Assembly (NCBI RefSeq): GCF_000768315.1
Contig: NZ_AQQX01000020.1
Span: 1 to 39,959 of the forward strand
Source of the DNA: Pseudooceanicola atlanticus
Lineage (GTDB): Bacteria > Pseudomonadota > Alphaproteobacteria > Rhodobacterales > Rhodobacteraceae
Reading direction: 5' to 3'
DNA length: 39,959 nucleotides
Below are positions 1 to 9,084 of this stretch, piece by piece. The notes under the pieces were generated by a model. That model was not told where the DNA came from. It worked only from the letters and a program-made list of their open reading frames with translations, and searched no databases. The first letter of the stretch is position 1. Each line of letters opens with the position of its first letter. The position numbers were made by a program, and so were the translations under genes.

Positions 1-50
1 CCAACCTGCAGACTCTCATTATGAACGAGGGACCAACAGGGGGCAGGTCA
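1..50. mobile_element. Terminal fragment of an insertion sequence (IS3-like end) inserted in ctrA
   Basis: CtrA coding sequence stops matching its family exactly at position 50/51. Read on the minus strand, the foreign segment begins TGACCTGCCCCC, a 5'-TGA with a C-rich inner part of the type found at IS3-family terminal inverted repeats. No transposase is in the window, because only about 50 bases of the element are present. That length is typical of a contig ending in a repeat. The family assignment rests on recognising the end, not on a search. The junction itself is clear from the CtrA reading frame. Confidence 0.7.
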
Positions 51-521
51 CATCTGGTATTCCTTGCCCGTCAGGTGCACGGATTTGCCATCCGCCTCCA
101 CCGTCTTGGCATCGAGGTTCACGGAGATGCGGCCGGTATTGATGATCGACTGCGAATGGCCCTTGGAGCGTCGGATGATCGCGTGGATCCGCGCCACCAG
201 CTCTTCCCGGTGGAAGGGCTTGGTCATGTAATCGTCGGCACCGAAGCCGAAGCCGCGGATCTTGTTTTCCGTGTCATCGGCACCGGAGAGGATCAGGATC
301 GGCGTGTCGATGCGCGACAGGCGCAGTTGGCGCAGCACTTCGTGCCCGTTCATGTCGGGCAGACCGAGGTCCAGAAGGATCAGGTCGTAGTCGTACAGCT
401 TCGCAAGATCGATTCCCTCCTCCCCAAGGTCGGTCGTGTAGACGTTCAGGTTGGCATGGGTCAGCATCAGCTCGATGCTTTTCGAGGTGGTTGGATCGTC
501 TTCGACGAGCAGCACGCGCAT
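48..521 (-). pseudogene. ctrA: Truncated cell-cycle response regulator CtrA (receiver domain and start of the effector domain only)
   Basis: CtrA is the OmpR-class DNA-binding regulator at the end of the CckA-ChpT-CtrA phosphorelay. In Rhodobacterales it controls flagellar motility, gene-transfer agents and other traits. The start chosen is the ATG at 521, preceded by GGAGA and opening MRVLLVEDD. The receiver domain spans about residues 1-117, with acidic residues D8 and D9, phosphoacceptor D51 (motif LLDLGLPD) and the conserved lysine in MTKPF. The winged-helix domain begins near residue 129 but ends after LTGKEYQM at residue 157, where the family normally continues for about 80 more residues. 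The stop TGA at 50-48 is supplied by the first three bases of the inserted element. The recognition helix and C-terminus are missing, so specific DNA binding should be lost, while the receiver could still fold and accept phosphate. sciP lies directly upstream, as is usual in this order. Confidence 0.9.
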
Positions 522-633
522 AACCGATCTCTCCGTTAAGTGATTATTCGTTACGATACATTGGCCATAAATGGTTAACGACCGATTACCTTGTAGCAGA
601 AAAACCCAACAACCCAAAGTTGTTCTAAATGTG

Positions 634-942
634 TCAGCTTTGCCGAAACTTTTGGACTGAGGTGGCTTTCAGCGCTTCTTCGCCGTGCCGCGAGACCGCC
701 CAGACCCATTCCCGGAACTCGTCCTCGCTTAAGGCATAGCGCTCAAGTGCTTCTTCTTGCGTGATTAATCCGTTCAGGACGCCCTTGACCACCGCCGCCT
801 TGCGCGACGCCACCCATCGGCGGGTTTCTGCGGGCGGCAGATCCGCCCGGGTCATGATCGTCCCATCCGGCAGGGTAACGGCCCTTGGCCCGGGAACTTT
901 CTTAAGATACATCGCTCGTGAACCCTTGTCGTAACGAGGCAT
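634..942 (-). CDS. sciP: SciP-type small CtrA inhibitory protein (DUF1153)
   Basis: SciP is a small helix-turn-helix protein that, in Caulobacter, binds CtrA and blocks activation of CtrA-dependent promoters. The 102-residue product has the family core, including [36 protein letters not shown] and [14 protein letters not shown] shorter 92-residue form starting at the ATG at 912 (MYLKKV) is possible and matches how many homologues begin. Neither start has a strong ribosome binding site. The gene is on the same strand as ctrA and about 110 bases upstream of it. Its reading frame is intact although its partner CtrA is broken. The family call is secure; the exact start is not. Confidence 0.88.
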   Translation of the reverse strand: MPRYDKGSRAMYLKKVPGPRAVTLPDGTIMTRADLPPAETRRWVASRKAAVVKGVLNGLITQEEALERYALSEDEFREWVWAVSRHGEEALKATSVQKFRQS

Positions 943-1048
943 CTTTTGCCGCTCGGGCTTAACGGGGGGTGAAATCGCGGGCTGTTATTGCCTCGGATTT
1001 TTCTTTATTGGTCTACACTTCACTCGAAACAGGTCGGAGGGCCCTGCC

Positions 1049-2194
1049 ATGGCTCTGGATCACACTACTGGTTTGAACTCTCTCGGATTCGCCAAGCCCC
1101 CCGCGGAAACGCGGGTCGTGGTGGCGATGTCGGGCGGCGTCGACAGCTCCGTCGTCGCGGCAAAGCTGGCCGAGGAAGGCTATGACGTCGTCGGCGTTAC
1201 CCTCCAGCTTTACGACCACGGCGCCGCGCTGGCCAAGAAGGGCGCCTGCTGCGCCGGCATCGACATCCACGATGCCCGCCGCGTTGCCGAGGAGATGGGA
1301 TTCCCGCATTACGTCCTGGATTACGAGAACATCTTCAAGGACGCGGTGATCGACGAGTTTGCCGACAGCTATCTCGCCGGTGCGACGCCCGTGCCCTGCA
1401 TCCGCTGCAATGAACGGGTGAAGTTCAAGGATCTGCTGGAAACCGCGCGCGACCTCGACGCCGATTGCATGGCCACCGGGCATTACATTCAGCGCAAGCT
1501 CGGCACCCACGGGCCCGAGCTGCACTCCGCCGCCGACACCAATCGCGACCAGAGCTATTTCCTCTTCTCCACCACGCCGGAACAGCTGGATTTCCTGCGC
1601 TTCCCGCTGGGCCACCTGCCCTCCAAGGACGAGACGCGGAAGCTGGCGGCGCGCTATGGCCTGCCGGTGGCCGACAAGCCCGACAGCCAGGACATCTGCT
1701 TCGTGCCCAATGGCAACTATGCCAGCGTGATCGAGAAACTGCGCCCCGGCGCGGCCGAGGCGGGCAATATCGTCGATGTCGACGGTAACGTGCTGGGCAC
1801 CCATGACGGCGTGATCCACTACACGATCGGCCAGCGGCGCGGCCTGGGCATCGGCGGGCTGGCCGATCCTCTCTACGTGGTCAAGCTGGACGTCGACAAC
1901 CGTCAGGTCATCGTCGGCCCCAAGGAGTTGCTGGCCACCCGCCAGGTCCCCGTGCGCGAGATCAACTGGCTGGGCGACGGTGCCTTCACCGACGAGGCCG
2001 AACGTCATGTTTCGGTCAAGGTCCGCTCCACCCGCCCCCCGCGGGAGGCGATCATCCGACCGATCTCCGCCACCGAGGCAACGGTCGAACTGCTGACACC
2101 CGAAGAAGGCGTGTCCCCCGGTCAGGCCTGCGTCTTCTACGAAACCGGCGGCAGCCGCATCCTCGGCGGTGGCTGGATCTGGAAAGGCGCCTGA
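1049..2194 (+). CDS. mnmA: tRNA-specific 2-thiouridylase MnmA
   Basis: MnmA adenylates and thiolates U34 of the Lys, Glu and Gln tRNAs, giving the 2-thio group of mnm5s2U. The 381-residue product has the N-type PP-loop SGGVDSS at residues 28-34. The two catalytic cysteines are C120 (in the sequence [10 protein letters not shown]) and C217 (in SQDICFVP). The C-terminal beta-barrel contains the GQRRGLGI motif. The ATG at 1049 follows GGAGG at suitable spacing. The N-terminal extension of about 20 residues before the PP-loop domain is slightly long but usual in this group. The gene is divergent from sciP and convergent with lpxB. Confidence 0.95.
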   Translation: MALDHTTGLNSLGFAKPPAETRVVVAMSGGVDSSVVAAKLAEEGYDVVGVTLQLYDHGAALAKKGACCAGIDIHDARRVAEEMGFPHYVLDYENIFKDAVIDEFADSYLAGATPVPCIRCNERVKFKDLLETARDLDADCMATGHYIQRKLGTHGPELHSAADTNRDQSYFLFSTTPEQLDFLRFPLGHLPSKDETRKLAARYGLPVADKPDSQDICFVPNGNYASVIEKLRPGAAEAGNIVDVDGNVLGTHDGVIHYTIGQRRGLGIGGLADPLYVVKLDVDNRQVIVGPKELLATRQVPVREINWLGDGAFTDEAERHVSVKVRSTRPPREAIIRPISATEATVELLTPEEGVSPGQACVFYETGGSRILGGGWIWKGA

Positions 2195-2222
2195 GGGGCG
2201 CTGGACCGGCTGAAACCGGCCC

Positions 2223-2242
2223 TCTTGGGCCCGCGCCCAAGA
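2223..2242. terminator. Candidate bidirectional terminator hairpin between mnmA and lpxB
   Basis: A perfect 8-bp inverted repeat (TCTTGGGC, loop CCGC, GCCCAAGA) lies in the 64-base gap between the convergent mnmA and lpxB ends. There is no clear U-tract on either side, so it may act as a 3'-end stabiliser or need Rho. Position and symmetry support an end-of-transcript role only moderately. Confidence 0.45.
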
Positions 2243-2258
2243 CCGCCGGACCCAAGAC

Positions 2259-3398
2259 CTACAATCGTGCCAAGACCGCCCGTGCCGCCCGCAGGCCGGG
2301 CGGATCGCCCCCCTCGCCCAGCCGTTCCATCGTCAGCTCCATCGCGCGCAACTGCGCGCCCGGCGCGTCCAGCACCGACAGGGCGGCAGCGCTCAGCAGG
2401 TCGGGGCGGCATTGCTTGCCGAGGAATTCCGGCACCGTCCGGCTTTCGGCCACGTGGTTAACCAGCGTCACCGTATCCGTGATGAGCATCCGCGACATGA
2501 TCATCCGGGTCAGCGGCGCCATGTCATAGCCGATCACCATGGGCGTCCGCGACGCCGCCAGTTCCAGCGACACAGTCCCCGAAGCCGCAATCGCCACGTC
2601 CGCCGCACGGAAGGCCGCGCGTTTCTGCGCCTCCCCGCCCTCGCGCGGGTCCAGCAGGATAGGCTTCACCGGCCAGCCCGCCACCATTTCGGTCACCAGT
2701 CCCGCCACCGGCCCCGCCATCGGCAACACCGCCCGCAGATCGGGCCGCGCCTCGGTCATCTGGCGCAGCGTCTCGCCCAGAACGGGGGCCATGCGCCCGA
2801 CCTCGCCCCGCCGCGATCCGGGCAGCAGCAGCAGCATCGGCGCGTCGCCGATCCCTTGCGACAGACGGAACTGCGCGGCCTCGGCCTCGCTCGCCTGCGC
2901 CTCGGTCGCGATCGGATGGCCAACGAAATCGCACTCCATCCCGTGGGCCTGCATCAGCGGCGGCTCGAACGGGAACAGCGCCAGCACGTGGTCGATCATC
3001 GCCGCCATCTTGGCCGCCCGTCCCGGCCGCCAGGCCCAGACCGTGGGCGCCACGTAATGCACCGTGCGAATATCCGACCCCGCCTTGACCAGCCTGGCCA
3101 CCCGCAGTGAGAAATCCGGGCTGTCGATGGTGATCAGCACGTCCGGCTTCGCGGCGATCACCGCCTCGGCGGTTTCGCGGATCCGACGCTTGAGGTGGAA
3201 ATACTTGGGCAGGATCTCAACCAGCCCCATCACCGACAGTTCGTCCATCGGAAACAGGCTTTCCATCCCCTCGGCGCACATGCGCGGCCCGCCGATCCCC
3301 ATGAAATCGACGCCCGGCGCCTCGGCCTTCAGCCCCGCCATCAGCGCCTGGCCCAGGGCATCGCCCGATGGCTCCCCGGCGACCAGGAAGACCCGCAT
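2259..3398 (-). CDS. lpxB: Lipid-A-disaccharide synthase LpxB
   Basis: LpxB is a peripheral membrane glycosyltransferase (GT19) that joins UDP-2,3-diacylglucosamine and lipid X into lipid A disaccharide. The 379-residue product opens MRVFLVAGEPSGDALG, the typical LpxB N-terminus, and contains VAPTVWAWRPGR and LLPGSRRGEV. The start at 3398 is chosen because the family begins there and because its ATG shares one base with the lpxI stop codon (TGATG), a translational-coupling arrangement. It is the last gene of the lpxA-lpxI-lpxB group. Confidence 0.95.
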   Translation of the reverse strand: MRVFLVAGEPSGDALGQALMAGLKAEAPGVDFMGIGGPRMCAEGMESLFPMDELSVMGLVEILPKYFHLKRRIRETAEAVIAAKPDVLITIDSPDFSLRVARLVKAGSDIRTVHYVAPTVWAWRPGRAAKMAAMIDHVLALFPFEPPLMQAHGMECDFVGHPIATEAQASEAEAAQFRLSQGIGDAPMLLLLPGSRRGEVGRMAPVLGETLRQMTEARPDLRAVLPMAGPVAGLVTEMVAGWPVKPILLDPREGGEAQKRAAFRAADVAIAASGTVSLELAASRTPMVIGYDMAPLTRMIMSRMLITDTVTLVNHVAESRTVPEFLGKQCRPDLLSAAALSVLDAPGAQLRAMELTMERLGEGGDPPGLRAARAVLARL

Positions 3399-4207
3399 CA
3401 GACGGCCTCGGCCAGCAGAAAGAGGCCCGTCGCCTCGCAGGCCTCGACCAGGGCGGGCCGGTCGATCAGCAGCACGCGGCCTGCCTCGATCGCGATGCCC
3501 TCGAGCCCGGCCTCGGCGGCGGCCTGAACCGTCGCGGGCCCGATGGCCGGCATGTCGACGCGCAGATCCTGGCCGTCCTTGGGCCGCTTCACCAGCACCC
3601 CGCGCCGATCGCCGCGCAAAGCCCCGGGCGTGGCCCCGACAAAGCGCAGCAGGGCATCGGTGCCCTGCAACGTCTCGATCCCCAGGCACAGGCCCCCGGC
3701 CACGACGCAGCCCTGCCCCACATCCACCGGCGCCAGCGCCCCCAGGATGGCCCGGGCGCGGGCGATATCGTCACGCGCCGCCGCCGTCGGCTCCGGCCCG
3801 GCAAGCGGCCCGGGGCGCGCGGTCAGGTCGGGCAGCAGGTCATGGGCGCCAATCACGGCAAAGCCCTGTTCCTCGAAAATCGCGATCACCAGCCGCAGCA
3901 GCGCATCGTCGCCCCCCTGCAACGCCGGCGCGAGGCGCGGCATCAGCGCCATCATCTCGGCATCCATGGCGGTCGGATCGAAACTGGGGCGCGACATCGC
4001 CCCGGCCATGACCACCCGGTCCACCCCGGCCTCCTTCAACGCGGCAAAGACACCGCCCAGCCGTTCGATCCGGTGCCGGTCCAGCCGGTCCTCGTCCAGC
4101 GCGACCTCCGCGCCCTCGAAGGCGATGCAATGCGCTTCGGGTGCGGCCGCGGCCAGCGCGGCAGGCAGCCCGCCGGACCCGGCAATGATCCCCAGCCGAC
4201 CGGTCAT
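3398..4207 (-). CDS. lpxI: UDP-2,3-diacylglucosamine pyrophosphatase LpxI
   Basis: LpxI (formerly DUF1009) hydrolyses UDP-2,3-diacylglucosamine to lipid X and UMP. It replaces LpxH in most alphaproteobacteria. The 269-residue product begins MTGRLGIIAGSGGLP, the hallmark of the family, and has the C-terminal domain containing DMPAIGPATVQAAAEAGLEG. The gene lies between lpxA (1-base gap) and lpxB (1-base overlap), so translational coupling is likely. No other LpxH-like gene is visible here. Confidence 0.94.
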   Translation of the reverse strand: MTGRLGIIAGSGGLPAALAAAAPEAHCIAFEGAEVALDEDRLDRHRIERLGGVFAALKEAGVDRVVMAGAMSRPSFDPTAMDAEMMALMPRLAPALQGGDDALLRLVIAIFEEQGFAVIGAHDLLPDLTARPGPLAGPEPTAAARDDIARARAILGALAPVDVGQGCVVAGGLCLGIETLQGTDALLRFVGATPGALRGDRRGVLVKRPKDGQDLRVDMPAIGPATVQAAAEAGLEGIAIEAGRVLLIDRPALVEACEATGLFLLAEAV

Positions 4208-4208
4208 C

Positions 4209-5015
4209 TCAGACCGTCTTGCCGGGCGTCAGGAAAGACCGGTCGGATTCCGCGGTGATGAAACGCACGATATCGCGGACGTAATCGCTCTCGGTTTCCT
4301 CGCCCAGGCGACGCGCGCGATCCTGGAAGGCGCCCTCGCCCTGGGCCAGCATCTGGAACGCGGCGCGCAAGGCGGTGATGTCGGAGCGGGCTACGCCCCG
4401 CCGCTTCAGCCCGACCAGGTTCAGCCCGTCCAGATGCCCGCGCGGGGCCTGCACCAGCCCGTGCGGGATCACGTCGTTGGTCACCATGGTGACGGCGCCG
4501 ATGATCGCGCCCCGCCCGATGCGTACCCATTGGTGCACGCCCGACAGCCCGCCGATGATGACCTCGTCCTCGATGATGCAATGGCCGGCCAGCGCGGCAT
4601 TGTTGACGATGATGACATGGTTCCCGACATGGCAATCATGGGCCACGTGGCAGCCCGCCATGAACAGCCCGTCATCCCCGACCGAGGTCAGCCCGCCACC
4701 GCCCTCGGTGCCGGTATTCATCGTCACGTGTTCCCGGATCCGGTTGCGCTTGCCGATGGTCAGGCGGGTTTCCTCGCCCTTGAACTTCAGGTCCTGCGGA
4801 ATGCCCCCCAGAACGGTGAAGGGATGCACCAGCGTGTCCTCCCCGATCTCGGTCACGCCCTGCACGACCACGTGGCTCATCAGCTCCACGCCCGAGGCCA
4901 GCACCGCCTTGGGACCGACATGGCAGAACGGACCGATCCTGGCCCCGGCGCCGATCACGGCGCCCTCCTCGATCACCGCCGAGGGGTGAACCTGCGCGTC
5001 CGGGTCAATCGCCAT
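4209..5015 (-). CDS. lpxA: UDP-N-acetylglucosamine acyltransferase LpxA
   Basis: LpxA transfers a 3-hydroxyacyl chain from acyl-ACP to the 3-OH of UDP-GlcNAc, the first step of lipid A synthesis, as a cytoplasmic trimer. The 268-residue product shows left-handed beta-helix hexapeptide repeats from the N-terminus (HPSAVIEEGAVIGAGARIG), the catalytic-histidine region around MAGCHVAHDCHVGN, and a helical C-terminal domain with GLNLVGLKRRG. The gene is 3 bases downstream of fabZ and 1 base upstream of lpxI, so one polycistronic unit is likely. Confidence 0.96.
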   Translation of the reverse strand: MAIDPDAQVHPSAVIEEGAVIGAGARIGPFCHVGPKAVLASGVELMSHVVVQGVTEIGEDTLVHPFTVLGGIPQDLKFKGEETRLTIGKRNRIREHVTMNTGTEGGGGLTSVGDDGLFMAGCHVAHDCHVGNHVIIVNNAALAGHCIIEDEVIIGGLSGVHQWVRIGRGAIIGAVTMVTNDVIPHGLVQAPRGHLDGLNLVGLKRRGVARSDITALRAAFQMLAQGEGAFQDRARRLGEETESDYVRDIVRFITAESDRSFLTPGKTV

Positions 5016-5018
5016 GCA

Positions 5019-5483
5019 TCACTCCTTGGGCAGGTCCATCATGGCGGTGAATTCGGCCTCGCAGGCCATCTCGCCATCGACCTCTGCCACGCCCTTGAAT
5101 TTCCAGACCTTGCCGCCCGGCTTGCCGCGCAGCGTCGTCAGCGACATGCGCAGCTGATCGCCCGGCACCACCATGCGGCGGAACTTGCAGCTTTCGATCG
5201 CCATGAAATAGACCAGCATGTTGCGGTCCTCCATGCCCAGATCGACGCCCACCATGACCGCGGCGGTCTGCGCCATCGCCTCGACGATGGTGACGCCCGG
5301 CATGATCGGCTTACCCGGGAAATGGCCCTGGAAATGCGGCTCGTTCATGGTGACGTTCTTGATCCCGACGGCGGTCTGGTAGCCGTCGATATCCACCACC
5401 TTGTCGACCAGCAGGAACGGATAGCGGTGCGGAATGATCCGCTGGATCCGGTCGATATCTGCGCTTTTCAGGGTGTCGCTCAT
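5019..5483 (-). CDS. fabZ: 3-hydroxyacyl-ACP dehydratase FabZ
   Basis: FabZ removes water from 3-hydroxyacyl-ACP in type II fatty-acid synthesis and competes with LpxA for the same substrate. The 154-residue hot-dog-fold protein contains [13 protein letters not shown], the active-site His in [11 protein letters not shown] and the catalytic Glu in TIVEAMAQ. The start at 5483 ([11 protein letters not shown]) has GAGGAC about 8 bases upstream. A longer in-frame extension upstream is arginine- and proline-rich and unlike the family. It is the first gene of the tightly packed fabZ-lpxA-lpxI-lpxB run. Confidence 0.95.
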   Translation of the reverse strand: MSDTLKSADIDRIQRIIPHRYPFLLVDKVVDIDGYQTAVGIKNVTMNEPHFQGHFPGKPIMPGVTIVEAMAQTAAVMVGVDLGMEDRNMLVYFMAIESCKFRRMVVPGDQLRMSLTTLRGKPGGKVWKFKGVAEVDGEMACEAEFTAMMDLPKE

Positions 5484-5603
5484 GGGCCGTCCTCGTCTTG
5501 ACCTGGTCTTGGGCACGCACGGCCCCGGCAAACCCAGGGCGGCTGTCGCATGGTCCCTAGCAACTCCCCCCCGACGGGGCAAGCCACAGCGGGTCCGGGC
5601 AGC

Positions 5604-6470
5604 TCAATCGGCGCCCTGCCCCTCCGTGGCCGGCGGGGCCTCTGCGGGGCTGTCCGTGGGCACATTGGGCGAAGGCGGCAGGACCGGTGCGGGCATGGCA
5701 TCCTCCGGCAGGCTGTCGGTCACCAGCGGCACGTCCTGCACGCCCAGATCCAGACCGCCCGGCGCGATCCGCTCCAGCGCGGCCTCGGCATCCATCGCCG
5801 CATCCAGCCGCTGCACCGCCAGCGCGGTGATGTCGATCGTCTCGAGCGAGGCCAGAACGTTCACCCGCTCCATGATCACCGCTGCCCCGGCCTCGCGCAT
5901 GATCTGCACCAGCACCGGGTTGGCCGCCCGCAGGATATCCCGGCGGGCCGAATTGCTCTGATCCTGAAGCGCACGCAGTTTCGCATCCTGTTCGGTCCGG
6001 ATCTGCTGCACCTTCTCGTCGAAGGCCCGCGCCTCGGCCCGGAAATCCTCGGGCGTCATGTCCGGCCGGCGGTCCGTCAGGTCGCGCTCTTCCTCGGACA
6101 ATTGCGCCTCGATCCGACGGTTCTCTGCGGCCAGTTCGGCGCTGCGCTCGGCCAGCTCCGCATCCAGCGCCTGGCCCGCCGCAGAGCGGGTCAGCAATTC
6201 CTCGCTGTCGAGGGTCAGGATCGGGCTGGAGACCGGGCGCAGGCCGGCGCTCGGCGCGGCATCACCCGAAGGCGCCACAGGCGGCTGGGCCGGCGTGCCG
6301 GTCTCCTGCGCCTGCGCCATGCCCAGGCCGGCCACAAGGCCCAGGCCCAGCAGGACCGCGCGGCCCGACAGGCGCCGGGCCCCGCTCAGCGGCAGGGCCC
6401 CACTAAGCGGCAGGAACCGGGCGATCTCAGAATTCCGAGCGGATCGAAAGGTTGAAGACCTGTTCGTCAT
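5604..6470 (-). CDS. skp: Periplasmic OmpH/Skp-family chaperone
   Basis: Skp-like proteins hold unfolded outer-membrane proteins in the periplasm for BamA. The 288-residue product has a signal-like hydrophobic stretch (VLLGLGLVAGLGMAQAQ), a proline/alanine-rich linker, and a long charged helical region typical of OmpH, for example AELSERSAELAAENRR with repeated Glu/Arg/Gln heptads. The C-terminal tail is Pro/Ala-rich. The only ATG that fits, at 6470, overlaps the 3' end of bamA by 44 bases, so coupled translation is likely. The region before the signal contains a duplicated LPLSGA-type segment (see the repeat). A downstream non-ATG start nearer the hydrophobic core cannot be excluded. Confidence 0.85.
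   Translation of the reverse strand: MTNRSSTFRSARNSEIARFLPLSGALPLSGARRLSGRAVLLGLGLVAGLGMAQAQETGTPAQPPVAPSGDAAPSAGLRPVSSPILTLDSEELLTRSAAGQALDAELAERSAELAAENRRIEAQLSEEERDLTDRRPDMTPEDFRAEARAFDEKVQQIRTEQDAKLRALQDQSNSARRDILRAANPVLVQIMREAGAAVIMERVNVLASLETIDITALAVQRLDAAMDAEAALERIAPGGLDLGVQDVPLVTDSLPEDAMPAPVLPPSPNVPTDSPAEAPPATEGQGAD
6378..6413 (-). repeat. 18-bp tandem duplication in the 5' end of skp
   Basis: Two adjacent 18-base units (6378-6395 and 6396-6413) agree at 16 of 18 bases. On the coding strand they encode LPLSGA twice, just before the signal-peptide core of the Skp-like gene. Because 18 is a multiple of three, copy-number change would keep the frame. Confidence 0.85.
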
Positions 6471-8781
6471 CGAAGGATTGTTTTCTCAGCGCCTTGGAGA
6501 AGTTGAACCGCAGCGGGCCGATCGGCGTGTCCCAGAAGATCGACAGGCCGATCACGTGCCGCGCCGACATGTTGTTACCGATGACGTTCGCCCCGGGGAT
6601 CCCGGTCGAAGCGCCCACATCCCACACGCTGGAGATGTCGTAGAACGCACCGCCCGAAATGCCGTACTCCTCCGGCAGGCCCAGCGGGAATTCCGCCTCG
6701 AAGCTCGCCACTGCGACCATGTTCCCGCCAAGCGCGGTGTTGGCCCCGTTGGAGATGTCGCGCGGCCCGATCCCGTCCGGCGTGAAGCCGCGAATATCGT
6801 CTTCCAGCAGCGCGAACCGGTCGATCGTACGGCTGCGGCCCTTGGTGTAGTTCAGCATCGCCCCGCGAACCGAGGCGCGCAGCGTCACTTCCTCGTTCAG
6901 GATGCGGGTCTGCGCCACGGCGCGGGCCTCGGTCTTGATGTAGCTGGTATTGCCACCCAGCCCGGCATAATCCTGTCCGAACTCGAACAGGAACCCCTTG
7001 TTCGGGTCCAGGCCCGAGGTGCGGCTGTCATAGGTATAGCTGTAGCCCAGCGAATTGGCCCAGACGCGGCCCTGCGCGATATCCGCCTGCACCACGTTGC
7101 CGGTCACCGGGTTGGCCACGGCCGTCACCATCTCGGACATTTCCAGCGTGTAGCGCAGATTCAGGCGCGACCGCTCTGCCAGCGGGAAGGTCAGGCCCAG
7201 GCCGAACCGCCCGCCATTGGTGTCGTAAGGTGCGTTGTCCGTCTCCGTCTCGGAATAGCCGAGGTCGAAATCGAAGGTCACATCGCGCCCCAGGAAGGCC
7301 GGCTCGCGGAACTGCAGGCCATAGGTCCGGTTGCTGCTGGCCCCGGACAGGGTCAGCTGCACCGCCTGGCCACGGCCCAGGAAGTTGGTCTCGCTGAACG
7401 ACACCGCCAGGCCAAAGCCCGAATTGGTCGAATAGGTGCCACCGAAGGACAGCGACCCGGTGGGCTTTTCCTGCACGTCCACATCCACGACCACCTGGTC
7501 GGGGGACGAGCCTTCGCGCGCATTCACCGCCGCATTCTCGAAGAAACCAAGCGCACGGATACGTTCCGCCGCCTCGCGGATCTGGCGCGGGTTGAACGGG
7601 TCGCCCTCGACCACGCGGAACTGGTTGCGCACGACGCGGTCCAGCGTGGTGGTGTTCCCCTCCACGTCGATCCGCTCGACAAAGATGCGCGGGCCCTTGG
7701 TCAGGACAAATTCCACATCCAGCGTCAGGTCGCGGTCATTGCGGGTGATCTGCGGCTCGACCCGCAGGAAATCCAGCCCCTCGCGCAGCGCCAGGGTTTC
7801 CATCCGGGCAATCGCGTTCTCCACCAGCGAGGGCGAATAGACGACGCCTGGGCGCAGTTTCAGCACGCTCTCGTAAACGGCAGCATCCGCCTCGGGATAT
7901 TCGCTGACGACCGTCACGTTGCCGAACTTGAACTGCTGGCCTTCCTGCACGTTGAACGTGATGAAATACCCGTCCCGTTCGCGCGCCAGCTCGGAATTCA
8001 CGGCGGTGGTGCGGAAATCGATATAGCCCCGCGACAGGTAGAAATCGCGCAGCACCTGCTGGTCGAATTGCAGCCGGTCCTCGACAAAGGTGTCGCGGCG
8101 GATCAGCTGACGCAGCAGACCGGCCTGCTTGCTTTCCAGAACGCGGCGCAGGCGGCGGTCGGAATAGACGTTGTTGCCGACGATGCCGATGCGGTTGATC
8201 TCGGAATTGCGGCCCTCGAAGATCTCGAAGACCAGGTCGACGCGGTTGTCCGACCGGCGGATGATCCGCGGCGTGACACGGGCCGACAGGCGGCCCTGCT
8301 CGGCATAGGCCTGGGCGATGGCCGCGGCATCCTGCTCCGCCTTGGTCGGCGAAAAGACAAGGCGCGGCTGCTGCTGCACGATAGCCGACAGCGCGTCATC
8401 CTTCAGGCGGCGATTCCCCTCGAACCGGATCCGGTTCACCGTCGGATATTCGACGACATTGATGACCAGCGTGCCGCCACGGGGCACGATCTCGACGGTC
8501 TCGAACAGGCCCGACGCGACGATGCGCTGGTAGGCGTCGTTCAACTCGGCCGCCGACACGCTCTGCCCGCGTGCGATACCGGCATAGGACAGGATCGTCC
8601 CGGTCTCGATTCGCGCATTGCCGTCCACCTGGACGGAATTGAACCGATAGCTCTGTGAAAACGCCATATCCGGCGCGGTGACCAGCGTCGTTCCCGCTAA
8701 TAGCGCAGCCACCATTGCGGTACGCAGGGCGGGCTTCCGACGCGACGAGGTGACAGCCCCGTTTCGCTTGTAATTATTCAT
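6427..8781 (-). CDS. bamA: Outer-membrane protein assembly factor BamA
   Basis: BamA is the Omp85 core of the BAM complex, which folds beta-barrels into the outer membrane. The 784-residue precursor has an N-terminal signal (basic start, then MVAALLAGTTLVTAP, cleavage near AFSQS). About five POTRA repeats follow across residues 45-430, and then a 16-strand barrel containing FRGF-like DIRGF and IGLSIFWDTPIGPLRFN. It ends with aromatic Phe (NLSIRSEF), the expected beta-signal. The start at 8781 lies just before the signal. rseP is upstream with a roughly 780-base interval holding a small gene; skp overlaps downstream. Confidence 0.97.
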   Translation of the reverse strand: MNNYKRNGAVTSSRRKPALRTAMVAALLAGTTLVTAPDMAFSQSYRFNSVQVDGNARIETGTILSYAGIARGQSVSAAELNDAYQRIVASGLFETVEIVPRGGTLVINVVEYPTVNRIRFEGNRRLKDDALSAIVQQQPRLVFSPTKAEQDAAAIAQAYAEQGRLSARVTPRIIRRSDNRVDLVFEIFEGRNSEINRIGIVGNNVYSDRRLRRVLESKQAGLLRQLIRRDTFVEDRLQFDQQVLRDFYLSRGYIDFRTTAVNSELARERDGYFITFNVQEGQQFKFGNVTVVSEYPEADAAVYESVLKLRPGVVYSPSLVENAIARMETLALREGLDFLRVEPQITRNDRDLTLDVEFVLTKGPRIFVERIDVEGNTTTLDRVVRNQFRVVEGDPFNPRQIREAAERIRALGFFENAAVNAREGSSPDQVVVDVDVQEKPTGSLSFGGTYSTNSGFGLAVSFSETNFLGRGQAVQLTLSGASSNRTYGLQFREPAFLGRDVTFDFDLGYSETETDNAPYDTNGGRFGLGLTFPLAERSRLNLRYTLEMSEMVTAVANPVTGNVVQADIAQGRVWANSLGYSYTYDSRTSGLDPNKGFLFEFGQDYAGLGGNTSYIKTEARAVAQTRILNEEVTLRASVRGAMLNYTKGRSRTIDRFALLEDDIRGFTPDGIGPRDISNGANTALGGNMVAVASFEAEFPLGLPEEYGISGGAFYDISSVWDVGASTGIPGANVIGNNMSARHVIGLSIFWDTPIGPLRFNFSKALRKQSFDDEQVFNLSIRSEF

Positions 8782-9084
8782 TGAGCAGACCTGGCAGACA
8801 TCCCTATTTGGAACGTGAGTAACCCGTCACTCCGACCTTGTCAAAATCAACTCGCCCGCTTTCACGGCAAACCCGCGATACCGCGGCCCCCGGGTCACGC
8901 CCCCGCCCCGTGCAGGACATCTTAAAGGGCCATTCAGCGCCGCCCGGCTGACCTTGCGTCAAAAGACGATTTCAAAGGGTTGGCCAGACCATCCGGGAGG
9001 GCGGGCGGGGCGTCGCTCCGGCAGGAGCGCGCGGCGGTCCCGCCAGACCAGAAAACCCACCCGACCAGAAAAAACCATGACAAA

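Noticed and set aside
1..50. The 5' fragment as an adapter or vector artefact
   Set aside because: The left end shows the TGA-led C-rich pattern of an IS end and a matching-style end occurs at the right; artefact is possible but less likely. Raw reads would decide.
3543..5501. 652-residue plus-strand frame over lpxI-lpxA-fabZ
   Set aside because: It is antisense to four well-identified genes and rich in His, Arg and Pro, as expected of shadow frames in GC-rich DNA.
6058..8658. 866-residue plus-strand frame over bamA
   Set aside because: Antisense to BamA and repetitive in composition. No ribosome binding site or domain is seen.
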